Source: RGIG7300 sp045657645
GTDB lineage: Bacteria; Bacillota; Clostridia; Oscillospirales; CAG-272
Assembly: GCA_045657645.1 (NCBI GenBank)
Contig: JAZOTL010000041.1
Coordinates: forward strand, 1 to 9,845
Length of the DNA: 9,845 bases
Direction of reading: 5' to 3'
The notes under the pieces are model-generated. The model worked only from the letters and a program-made list of their open reading frames with translations, did not search any database and was not told where the DNA came from. Made by a program: the position numbers and the translations under genes. Below are positions 1-5,993 of this stretch, piece after piece. Within the stretch, counting starts at the first letter, position 1; each line of letters opens with the position of its first letter.

Positions 1-870
1 GACGGTGTGGAATATACAGAAACCCGCCCCATCGTACGTATTAAAGATAATCTTCTTAAAGACAGATATAAAGGAAAGCTCTGGCTTAAGTACGAATTCA
101 ACCTTGAAACTCTTCCCTGCAATATCACCTGCGCCGTTGAAAAGATAAACTCCCAAAAGGTTTATATTAACGGTAACGAAATTGATATTACAAAAGAGTG
201 GCGCCTTGATAAGCATATTGGCTCCTGCAATATTTCCTCTTACTTAAAGGAAGGTGTAAATGAGCTTGTTTGCGAAATAGATTACTTCCAGCGCGATTAT
301 GTATACTACGTTCTTTACGGCGGTGTTTCCGAATCCTTGAGAAACTGTCTTAACTTTGATTGTGAAATTGAATCTGTATACCTCTTCGGTAATTTTGACG
401 TTAAGACCGAGGGAGAATTTGAGCAGCATCATCACGATTACGTTACATACGAAGGTCCCTTTACTCTGGTTGAGCAAAACAAAAACCCTGTACTTTCCTC
501 ACTTACAGAAAATGCTTATCCCTTCTTTACAGGAGCAATAACACTTACAGGAAAATACCAGGGCGACGCAACACAGCTTACCTTAAAGGGTATATATCCC
601 TGTGCTGAGGTTTATGTTAACGGCAAGCTTGCAAAGCGTATGCTCTTTACACAAACCTGCGACCTTTCAGATCACCTTACAGAAGAAGAAAACACAATCA
701 CCGTAAAGGTATTCTCTTCACACAGAAATCTTCTTGGTTCACACCACAACGAAGAGGTGGAAACCCACGCAGCTCCTCCTATATTCTCCTTTGAAGGTAT
801 GTGGGATCAAGGAAAGTGTGACAGTTACCGCTACAGATATTCACTTAAAAAATTTGGAGTTGAATTATAA
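1..870 (+). CDS. Glycosyl-hydrolase-like protein, C-terminal part (5' end outside window)
   Basis: The reading frame is open from base 1 (codons for Asp-Gly precede the GTG at 7), and no ribosome binding site precedes that GTG, so this is the 3' end of a longer gene. About 289 residues are visible. They form two beta-sandwich modules of the galactose-binding/GH2 sugar-binding type. In the first (roughly 25-120), a VYINGNEI motif is followed by a KEWRLD stretch, an ISSYLKEGVNEL segment and an IESVYLFGNF strand. In the second (roughly 170-265), a YPCAEVYVNGKLA strand is followed by DLSDHL and by RNLLGSHH. From memory, this pairing with an RNLLGxHH motif occurs at the C-terminus of large uncharacterised glycoside hydrolases of gut Firmicutes. 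The catalytic domain would lie upstream, so substrate and activity cannot be given. The stop TAA overlaps the ATG of the Sel1-like gene by one base, which implies co-translation. The glycosidase assignment is moderately sure; the partial status is certain. Confidence 0.7.
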   Translation, partial: DGVEYTETRPIVRIKDNLLKDRYKGKLWLKYEFNLETLPCNITCAVEKINSQKVYINGNEIDITKEWRLDKHIGSCNISSYLKEGVNELVCEIDYFQRDYVYYVLYGGVSESLRNCLNFDCEIESVYLFGNFDVKTEGEFEQHHHDYVTYEGPFTLVEQNKNPVLSSLTENAYPFFTGAITLTGKYQGDATQLTLKGIYPCAEVYVNGKLAKRMLFTQTCDLSDHLTEEENTITVKVFSSHRNLLGSHHNEEVETHAAPPIFSFEGMWDQGKCDSYRYRYSLKKFGVEL

Positions 871-2219
871 TGAAATACACACTGGCAGATGCAATATCAT
901 CTATTGTTAACGCCTGCGGCAGGGATATAATCGACAATAAGGATGCTTTTCTTGACACATTCAAGAAAAGCGCACCCCTGCAGTCGGATAAGCTTTCCCT
1001 TATTGAAACAGCCTTTGACCAGGAAGCAACAATGATACTGTTGCAGGCAGTAAACGATGATGATGAAGGTCAGCGCAACGCCTGCACCATAGCAATAGAA
1101 ATACTTATGGCAACAGGAGCACCCAAAGACTCTGCAATTGAGCTTGTAACAGCTTTTGCCGTAGCTCTTGGCTTTAAATTCGGTGCAGAAAAATCCGATG
1201 ATGAGCTTATCGAAGATGCAAAAGCCCACCTGAAGCGTAATGAAAACCAGCAAGCCGAAAACATCTTAAAAATGCTTACCGGCCGTAAAAACCAAACTGC
1301 TTCATATTTTTATGCATACCTTTTATATAAAAAAGAAGCATTCAAACAAGCAATAGAAATACTTAACTCAACCCATATGCAAAACAACGCAGATGGATTA
1401 TACTTATTAGGTTCTATGTATATTGCAGGTAACGGTTGTGAAAAGTCAACCGGCAACGCTTTAAAGGCCTGGGAACGTGCCTCAGAGCTCGGACATACGT
1501 CCGCGCAGTACAATACCGCTATGGTGTACTTAAACGGCTTAGGCGTTGAAAAAGACGATATTAAAGCACGCTCCTATCTTATGATGGCAGCTAAGCAAGG
1601 ATTTGCACCGGCTGTTACGCAGCTTACAAAGCTTACAGGCTCAGCCGCCCCTGCAGTTTCAGAGGATACCTTCCTTGAAATTAAAAAGCTTGCAGATACA
1701 GGTGATATTAACGCCATATACAACCTTGCAAACTGCTACTTTAAAGGCACAGGAACAGCAAAGGATAAACAAAAAGCAATAGACCTTTATACTATTGCAG
1801 CAAAAAGCGGCCACTATGCTTCAATGCTTGCCCTTATAACAAGATATACCCAGGATAAAGATGTTCAAAAGGCGTGGAGCGCAGCACTTTATTGGTACAA
1901 AAAAGCGGTAAAAGCAGACAAGAAAAAGCTTTCCCTTTTGCACCCGGCAATTGTGCGCGGCGAAGAAACCTATAACAGCGTTATAAACAAAAAGCAAAAT
2001 AAAAAGGATGCTCTTGAAGAAGCAGGTAAACAAGGCTATATAACCGCATACACCGCTATTGCCAATATGTATCGGGACGATCGTTCACTTCCTTACCTGA
2101 AGCTTGCTGCAGATGCAGGTGATTTAGATGCACTTGCAACTCTTGTAAACGACTATAAGGATGAATCATACCGCACAGCTCTTGAATACGTTTCAAACAT
2201 TATGAATGATCTTAATTAA
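870..2219 (+). CDS. Sel1-like (TPR-like) repeat protein
   Basis: A 449-residue all-helical protein with no signal peptide or membrane segment, so probably cytoplasmic. Residues about 173-246 carry two clear Sel1 repeats: YLLGSMYIAGNG...ALKAWERASELGH, then YNTAMVYLNGLGV...ARSYLMMAAKQGF. A third lies at about 281-315 (YNLANCYFKGTGTAKDKQKAIDLYTIAAKSGH). Degenerate repeats follow at about 316-350 and 390-430. A Lys-rich insertion sits near 349-380. Residues 1-100 form a separate helical domain with a GRDIIDNKDAFLDTF stretch. I have the impression that similar N-terminal modules precede repeat or chaperone-like domains in other Clostridia, but I cannot name a family. Sel1 repeats are protein-protein interaction scaffolds; no enzyme motif is present, so the partner is unknown. 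The start ATG overlaps the stop of the preceding glycosidase-like gene (TAATG), which suggests translational coupling. The repeat call is firm; the cellular role is open. Confidence 0.85.
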   Translation: MKYTLADAISSIVNACGRDIIDNKDAFLDTFKKSAPLQSDKLSLIETAFDQEATMILLQAVNDDDEGQRNACTIAIEILMATGAPKDSAIELVTAFAVALGFKFGAEKSDDELIEDAKAHLKRNENQQAENILKMLTGRKNQTASYFYAYLLYKKEAFKQAIEILNSTHMQNNADGLYLLGSMYIAGNGCEKSTGNALKAWERASELGHTSAQYNTAMVYLNGLGVEKDDIKARSYLMMAAKQGFAPAVTQLTKLTGSAAPAVSEDTFLEIKKLADTGDINAIYNLANCYFKGTGTAKDKQKAIDLYTIAAKSGHYASMLALITRYTQDKDVQKAWSAALYWYKKAVKADKKKLSLLHPAIVRGEETYNSVINKKQNKKDALEEAGKQGYITAYTAIANMYRDDRSLPYLKLAADAGDLDALATLVNDYKDESYRTALEYVSNIMNDLN

Positions 2220-2220
2220 A

Positions 2221-2248
2221 AAAATGCTGCAGTAATCTGCAGCATTTT
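2221..2248. terminator. Bidirectional intrinsic terminator between convergent genes
   Basis: A perfect 12-bp inverted repeat (AAAATGCTGCAG / CTGCAGCATTTT) with a TAAT loop begins one base after the Sel1-like gene stops and ends five bases before the spo0A stop codon. The minus strand continues from the stem into a run of seven Ts in all, and the plus strand gives TTTTCTATTT. It can therefore end transcripts arriving from both sides. The T run is better for the minus strand, so spo0A termination should be the stronger function. Confidence 0.85.
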
Positions 2249-2252
2249 CTAT

Positions 2253-3059
2253 TTAAGAAAGCTTGTTTGATAACCTTAAATTATCGGCAATCATTGCTAT
2301 AAATTCTGAATTGGTAGGCTTACCGCGGTTATTGTGAATAGTATAGCCGAAATAAGAATCAAGTGTATCAACGTCGCCTCTATCCCAAGCTACTTCTATT
2401 GCGTGGCGTATGGCACGTTCAACACGGGATGAAGTTGTACTATACTGCCTTGCAACCGATGGATAAAGGGCTTTTGTAACAGAGTTAATAAGATCTGTAT
2501 TCTTTATTGACATAAGTATAGCAGTTCGCAAATACTGATAACCCTTAATATGGGCAGGTATACCTATATTATGAAAAACCTTCGTAACCTGTGTTTCAAG
2601 GTCATGATCTTCAATCTTTTCATTAGGTTTAACGTTAGGTGCGGTAAGTATAGTTCCGTAGCGGTTCTTCATAGATCTCTTTTCCTCAATTCGCTTCAAA
2701 CGTGAAGTAAGACTATTGTAGTCAATAGGCTTCATTATGCAGTATTCCGCACCCTCGTCCATCATTTCGCAAAACAAGTTCTGACTGTTTGTTAGTGACA
2801 AAACAATAAAGCTGGGGCTCATATCCTGCCCAAAGTCTATCTGAGACATATTGCGCATAACATTGATAGTTTCAATCTTTGCAACCCACATATCAATAAT
2901 TACAATATCAGGATGTTTACTTTCAATAATGAACATAGCCTCTTCCCCGTCGGCCGCCTGCTCAATTTTTCTGTAACCAAAACCTGATAAATTATCTGCG
3001 CAGCTTTTTCTGAATTCTTCAGATTCATCAACGATTAGTATCTTTACATCTCGCTCCAT
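2253..3059 (-). CDS. spo0A: Sporulation transcription factor Spo0A
   Basis: A 268-residue response regulator, the master switch for entry into sporulation; the phosphorylated dimer binds 0A boxes in DNA. The N-terminal receiver (about 1-125) has the acidic pair D11/E12, phospho-acceptor D56 in an IVIIDM strand, S88 where Thr is usual, and K110 in MKPID. A linker (about 126-155) leads to the Spo0A-specific DNA-binding domain (156-268). This domain is close to the family standard: GIPAHIKGYQYLR, KALYPSVARQY, recognition helix SRVERAIRHAIEVAW (211-225) and TNSEFIAMIAD. The length matches the B. subtilis protein (267 residues). The start ATG has GGAG nine bases upstream. The receiver is odd: the MPxxDG loop after the phospho-Asp is replaced by VAKIET. 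The gene has its own promoters in the 159-base gap upstream and ends at a strong hairpin. spoIVB and recN, its usual partners, are not adjacent here. Confidence 0.96.
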   Translation of the reverse strand: MERDVKILIVDESEEFRKSCADNLSGFGYRKIEQAADGEEAMFIIESKHPDIVIIDMWVAKIETINVMRNMSQIDFGQDMSPSFIVLSLTNSQNLFCEMMDEGAEYCIMKPIDYNSLTSRLKRIEEKRSMKNRYGTILTAPNVKPNEKIEDHDLETQVTKVFHNIGIPAHIKGYQYLRTAILMSIKNTDLINSVTKALYPSVARQYSTTSSRVERAIRHAIEVAWDRGDVDTLDSYFGYTIHNNRGKPTNSEFIAMIADNLRLSNKLS

Positions 3060-3074
3060 TTTTACACACTCCGT

Positions 3075-3099
3075 TATATTTGTATTTTTTACAAATATA
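3075..3099. promoter_or_regulatory. Long dyad at the spo0A proximal transcription start
   Basis: A perfect inverted repeat with 10-bp arms (TATATTTGTA / TACAAATATA on the plus strand) flanks five Ts. It touches the last base of the proximal -10 and covers the expected start point near 3092, ending three bases short of the GGAG of spo0A. Transcripts from the distal promoter would carry it as an AU-rich hairpin. Those from the proximal promoter would start inside it, so there it could act only as a DNA operator. The function is inferred from position alone, and AT-rich DNA yields weak palindromes by chance. Confidence 0.5.
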
Positions 3100-3127
3100 T
3101 ATTACCATATTTTGGTATTTATTGCAA
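3099..3127 (-). promoter_or_regulatory. spo0A proximal promoter (P1) with an operator-like dyad in its spacer
   Basis: On the minus strand, TTGCAA (3122-3127) and TAATAT (3099-3104) are separated by exactly 17 bp, close to the sigma-A consensus. The expected start is near 3092, giving a leader of about 32 bases before the spo0A ATG. The spacer is filled by a TACCA-N5-TGGTA dyad (3103-3117) whose right arm supplies the first two bases of the -10. A protein bound there would block RNA polymerase, so this resembles a repressor operator. The binding protein is unknown. Confidence 0.65.
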
Positions 3128-3158
3128 GACAAAAATGGTAATAATTAGTAACAAAATG

Positions 3159-3187
3159 TATATACCATTTTTTGGCATTTTGCACAA
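3159..3187 (-). promoter_or_regulatory. spo0A distal promoter (P2) with the same dyad in its spacer
   Basis: On the minus strand, TTGTGC (3182-3187) and TATATA (3159-3164) are also 17 bp apart. The spacer holds TGCCA-N5-TGGTA (3163-3177), again running into the -10. The 18-bp core of P1 and P2 (AAATRCCAAAAWATGGTA) agrees at 16 of 18 positions and occupies the same place relative to the hexamers. The two modules are 60 bp apart. A single TACCA half site (minus strand; 3136-3140 on plus as TGGTA) lies between them. The -35 is weaker than that of P1. Confidence 0.5.
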
Positions 3188-3218
3188 AACGGGGTGAAAT
3201 AAGGAACAAAAACAGTTA

Positions 3219-3614
3219 TTAATCAGAACAATGCTTGCAGGGAGCTTCAAAAAATCCCTCAAGATTCATCTCCCATTTACCATCGCTGTTCTTTTTAAAT
3301 CCAATTTTTTTAACAAGCAGTTCTCTGCCCTCATCTCTTGCTTCAAAAAAAGCAGTATGAACACCGCAAAGATCAATAAAATTAAGGCAAGCACGTCCCA
3401 TTACAAAAAGGGCTTCCTCGTCATTTGTTCCGTCGGCATTCTCAATATCATATATATAGCCTGCATTGCCCTTAATAGCAAACTGCAAAGCACCGGCAAG
3501 CTTTTCGTCAACGTAAGCGGAATACGCAAGCTTGTCTGCATCAAACTCTATATTACATTTATTTAGAATATCCTCTTGCGAAGCTTTATCTTGTATAGGA
3601 TATATCTCTAACAT
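3219..3614 (-). CDS. Small GNAT-family N-acetyltransferase-like protein
   Basis: A 131-residue protein with the layout of a compact GCN5-related acetyltransferase. An N-terminal helix is followed by strands (LAYSAYVDEKLAGALQFAIKG, with a YIYDIEN strand), a helix at about 71-82 (ALFVMGRACLNF), a TAFFEARDEG strand and an ELLVKKIGFKK segment. The last two match the GNAT pattern in which the residue after the beta-5 strand leads into 'L..lGF'. The family transfers an acetyl group from acetyl-CoA to an amine; the acceptor cannot be predicted. The acetyl-CoA loop (Q/RxxGxG/A) is not evident, so activity is uncertain. The tail ends in CKHC, a possible metal or redox pair. The start ATG overlaps the rluB stop (TAATG), with AAGGAAGG upstream inside rluB, so it is translationally coupled to rluB. 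It is the last gene before the spo0A promoter region, and no obvious GC-rich terminator follows it. Confidence 0.65.
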   Translation of the reverse strand: MLEIYPIQDKASQEDILNKCNIEFDADKLAYSAYVDEKLAGALQFAIKGNAGYIYDIENADGTNDEEALFVMGRACLNFIDLCGVHTAFFEARDEGRELLVKKIGFKKNSDGKWEMNLEGFFEAPCKHCSD

Positions 3615-4348
3615 TATTTTTTACCTTCCTTGCCGCTCTTTAAATATTCTACCTGTGCGCGGGTAAGCTTACGCCATTTACCGGGTCGCAGGTCGCCAAG
3701 CTTTATTTCGCCAATGGCAACACGTCTAAGCTTTAATACCTTCAGCCCAACTTGCTCGCACATTTTTCTTATCTGTCTGTTTCTTCCCTCATAAAGGGTC
3801 ATGGCAATAGTAGTTTTACCCTCGGCCATAGTAACAATACGGCATTCAACAGGCATAATTTTATAATCATCTATAACCATTTCAGAAGAAAGAGCAACAA
3901 ACTGCTCAGGGGTAAGTTCACTATCAATACGTACGTGATAGATTTTGGGAATAGAATGACGGGGATGCATAAGTTTATTTGCAAGCTCACCGTCATTTGT
4001 CATAATAAGCAAACCCTCGCTCATAAGGTCAAGGCGTCCTACGGGATAAACTCTACATCCAACGTCCTCAACAAGAGAAGCAACACAACGTCTTCCTCTT
4101 TCATCGGACATTGTTGTAACGTAGCCCTTTGGCTTATTAAGCATAATATAAACCTTGCGCTCGCGTTTTTCGCGTACAACAGGTTTACCGTTATACATAA
4201 CCTTATCGCGGCGCTCGTCAATAGTACGGCCTAATTCTACAGCCTCACCGTTAACGGTTATATTGCCCGCAAGTATTTCCTTTTCAGCCGCACGGCGGGA
4301 CATAACTCCGCACTCTGATATATATTTTTGAAGTCTTATCTTTTCCAT
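3614..4348 (-). CDS. rluB: rRNA pseudouridine synthase, RsuA/RluB family
   Basis: A 244-residue enzyme that converts a uridine of ribosomal RNA to pseudouridine; in RluB the target is 23S helix 89 near the peptidyl-transferase centre. An S4 RNA-binding domain covers about 1-60 (RLQKYISECGVMSRRAAEKEI, then ITVNGE). The catalytic domain has the hallmark VGRLD at 103-107, with D107 as the catalytic aspartate, followed by SEGLLIMTNDG. KIYHV (135-139) and the GRNRQIRKM motif (188-196) complete the RsuA/RluB/RluE/RluF signature. Choosing RluB over its sister types rests partly on context: B. subtilis rluB lies in the scpA-scpB-dacB-spmAB-rluB run, and the same neighbours appear here. The Shine-Dalgarno AAGGAAG lies in the last codons of the carboxypeptidase gene upstream, and one base separates the two genes. 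Confidence 0.9.
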   Translation of the reverse strand: MEKIRLQKYISECGVMSRRAAEKEILAGNITVNGEAVELGRTIDERRDKVMYNGKPVVREKRERKVYIMLNKPKGYVTTMSDERGRRCVASLVEDVGCRVYPVGRLDLMSEGLLIMTNDGELANKLMHPRHSIPKIYHVRIDSELTPEQFVALSSEMVIDDYKIMPVECRIVTMAEGKTTIAMTLYEGRNRQIRKMCEQVGLKVLKLRRVAIGEIKLGDLRPGKWRKLTRAQVEYLKSGKEGKK

Positions 4349-4349
4349 T

Positions 4350-5492
4350 TTATCTTCCTTGAAAAAAGTCTAATATCCTTTGAAAAATATTTGCTTTGTA
4401 CTTTATTCTTTCAACACTCTGTGTAGCGCTGATAGAACAATGGGCAAGCTGACCCTTATCACAGTAAAAAACTACGCTTCCTAATTTTTCACCTTCAGAT
4501 ATATCCGCATAATAAAAATCATTTAGAAATACCTTTTGAGTAACAGTATTGCAATTAGCAGAAATTACAGCTGAAACGCCTTCACAGTCTGCCTCTACAT
4601 ATGCGCTTTTACCACCGATTATCGGAACATCATAAGATATTTCTCCGCTACCGCATAACTCAACGTGTCTGTAATCTGCAAAGCCGCGGTCATACAGCGC
4701 GGTATGATCCTTCCAATCGTCCGGAGCGTTTAAGGTAACGCATATAAAGGTAAGTCCATCACGGCTTGCTGCTGTTACAAGGCACCTGCCGCAACGCTTT
4801 GTATAACCTGTTTTACCGCCGATACAGCCATCATAAGTCCTAAGAAGCCTGTTATGATTGGAAAACACACGTGTATGGGAATCATCTGTAGAAACGGTAG
4901 TATATTTAGCGGTAGACATAATTTTTGATACCGTTTCGTTTCTGATACATTCCCGCATAAGCAAGGAAAGGTCATACGCGGTAGTGTAGTGCATCTCATC
5001 ATCAAGTCCGTGTGGGTTTACAAAGCTTGAATTTTTCATACCAATAGAGGCGGCCCGATCATTCATAAGCTTTGCAAAACCTTCAACAGAGCCTGCAGTA
5101 TGCAATGCAAGAGCATACGCAGCGTCATTTGCACTTTGTAACAGTAATGCATATAAAAGGTCTTCTACCGATATCCTTTCAGAATTGTGAAGATACATCG
5201 ACGAACCTTCTATACCAACAGATTCCTTTGTTACGCTCACCACGTCCGAAAGCTCTGCGTTTTCTGAAACAACAAGAGCTGTCATAAGCTTTGTTGTGCT
5301 TGCCATAGGAAGCTTTGTATCTGCGTTCTTTGAGTAAACTGTTTCTCCCGTGTTTGCACATACAAGTATACATGCCTCCGCAGAAACAGCAAGTTCATCT
5401 ACAGGAAGCTTTGTAATACCACAGGAATATACAGAAAGCGAAAAAACAAATATTATAGCCAATAATGCAGCCGTAAAGGCTGATATTTTCAT
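4350..5492 (-). CDS. D-alanyl-D-alanine carboxypeptidase (peptidase S11, low-molecular-mass PBP)
   Basis: A 380-residue exported penicillin-binding protein that removes the terminal D-Ala from peptidoglycan stem peptides, limiting cross-linking. All three active-site motifs are present: S65-T-T-K68 in MASTTKLMTA, S120-A-N122, and K227-T-G229 in IGGKTGYT. A PBP5-type C-terminal beta domain (about 285-370) precedes a short amphipathic tail (IFQRILDFFQ) that would anchor it to the outer face of the membrane. Residues 1-24 are a signal segment; VYSC at 21-24 resembles a lipobox, but Tyr at -2 is atypical. The protein contains 13 cysteines, many for a secreted enzyme. Its place after scpAB and gerW, before rluB, suggests a DacB/DacF-type enzyme used in spore cortex formation. 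I cannot separate DacB from DacF, so I give no symbol. The usual spmA and spmB genes do not follow. Confidence 0.93.
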   Translation of the reverse strand: MKISAFTAALLAIIFVFSLSVYSCGITKLPVDELAVSAEACILVCANTGETVYSKNADTKLPMASTTKLMTALVVSENAELSDVVSVTKESVGIEGSSMYLHNSERISVEDLLYALLLQSANDAAYALALHTAGSVEGFAKLMNDRAASIGMKNSSFVNPHGLDDEMHYTTAYDLSLLMRECIRNETVSKIMSTAKYTTVSTDDSHTRVFSNHNRLLRTYDGCIGGKTGYTKRCGRCLVTAASRDGLTFICVTLNAPDDWKDHTALYDRGFADYRHVELCGSGEISYDVPIIGGKSAYVEADCEGVSAVISANCNTVTQKVFLNDFYYADISEGEKLGSVVFYCDKGQLAHCSISATQSVERIKYKANIFQRILDFFQGR

Positions 5493-5498
5493 ATTACC

Positions 5499-5519
5499 AC
5501 CCCATACAAAGTATGAGGT
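5499..5519 (-). promoter_or_regulatory. Hairpin overlapping the ribosome binding site of the carboxypeptidase gene
   Basis: In the 38-base gap before the gene, the minus-strand RNA can form a 9-bp stem with one G-U pair (ACCUCAUAC / GUAUGGGGU) and a UUU loop. The GGGG of the 3' arm is part of the only G-rich stretch (GGGGTGG) before the ATG at 5492, so folding would hide the ribosome binding site. It is followed by no T run and so is not a terminator. A role in lowering or timing translation is inferred. Confidence 0.35.
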
Positions 5520-5530
5520 TAGTGTGTCAC

Positions 5531-5992
5531 TTATTCTGCAATATCACCGTCAGATACGTCTTCACCTGTAAAGGTATCTTCAACAGTATCTTCTTTTTTA
5601 AAGAATTCCTTTATCTTATTAATAAGTTCGGGAGATTTTCTTATAAAAGAAACTATTGTATCAAGGGTGTCTCCGGTTGCTGTTTCTGTAGGGAAATCAA
5701 CGTTAAGAAGCTCTACGGTACCGTCTGCCTTAACTACAAGAAAAGCTACGGGTGTTACGCTGATACCGGTTCCGCCGCCACCGCCGAAGTTTTCAGGTCT
5801 TGAAACATCTTTAGCAAGCTTAGACTTATAGTCAACTCCACCTGAAGCAATACCAACAGAAACTTTAGATACGGGGATAATAACAGTTCCTGCCGCAGTA
5901 GGGATAGCTTCACCAATAACGGTATTTCCATCCACAATATTCTTTGCGCTTTCAAGAGATGCGCGTACAATATCACTAATCTTATTTTCCAT
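5531..5992 (-). CDS. ytfJ: GerW/YtfJ family sporulation protein
   Basis: A 153-residue protein of the Spore_YtfJ family. In B. subtilis, GerW (YtfJ) is a spore protein needed for a normal germination response to L-alanine; the biochemical role is unknown. The family features are clear: an N-terminal helix (SDIVRASLESAKNIVDGNTVIGEAI), a Gly-rich core with TVIIPVSKVSVGIASGG, the FGGGGGTGISVTPVAFLVV block at about 89-107, and an acidic C-terminal tail. No signal or membrane segment is present. A strong GGGAGG lies in the last codons of the DUF2953 gene, with one base between the genes, so the two are almost certainly translated together. B. subtilis has the same ytfI-ytfJ pair, but there it is not beside scpAB; here it is embedded between scpB and the carboxypeptidase, an order I recall from other Clostridia. 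Confidence 0.94.
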   Translation of the reverse strand: MENKISDIVRASLESAKNIVDGNTVIGEAIPTAAGTVIIPVSKVSVGIASGGVDYKSKLAKDVSRPENFGGGGGTGISVTPVAFLVVKADGTVELLNVDFPTETATGDTLDTIVSFIRKSPELINKIKEFFKKEDTVEDTFTGEDVSDGDIAE

Positions 5993-5993
5993 T

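Noticed and set aside
7..9. GTG at base 7 as the true start of the glycosidase-like gene
   Set aside because: The frame is open to base 1, no ribosome binding site is present, and a domain is already under way; the gene is a fragment cut by the window edge.
3122..3135. Possible 0A box (TTTGTC on the minus strand) at the spo0A promoter
   Set aside because: Only TTTGTC of the TTTGTCGAA-like consensus matches before the sequence departs to TTG; too weak in AT-rich DNA to call an autoregulatory site.
3752..4234. 160-codon open frame on the plus strand opposite rluB
   Set aside because: rluB is unambiguous on the other strand, and the antisense product shows no recognisable domain or upstream signals.
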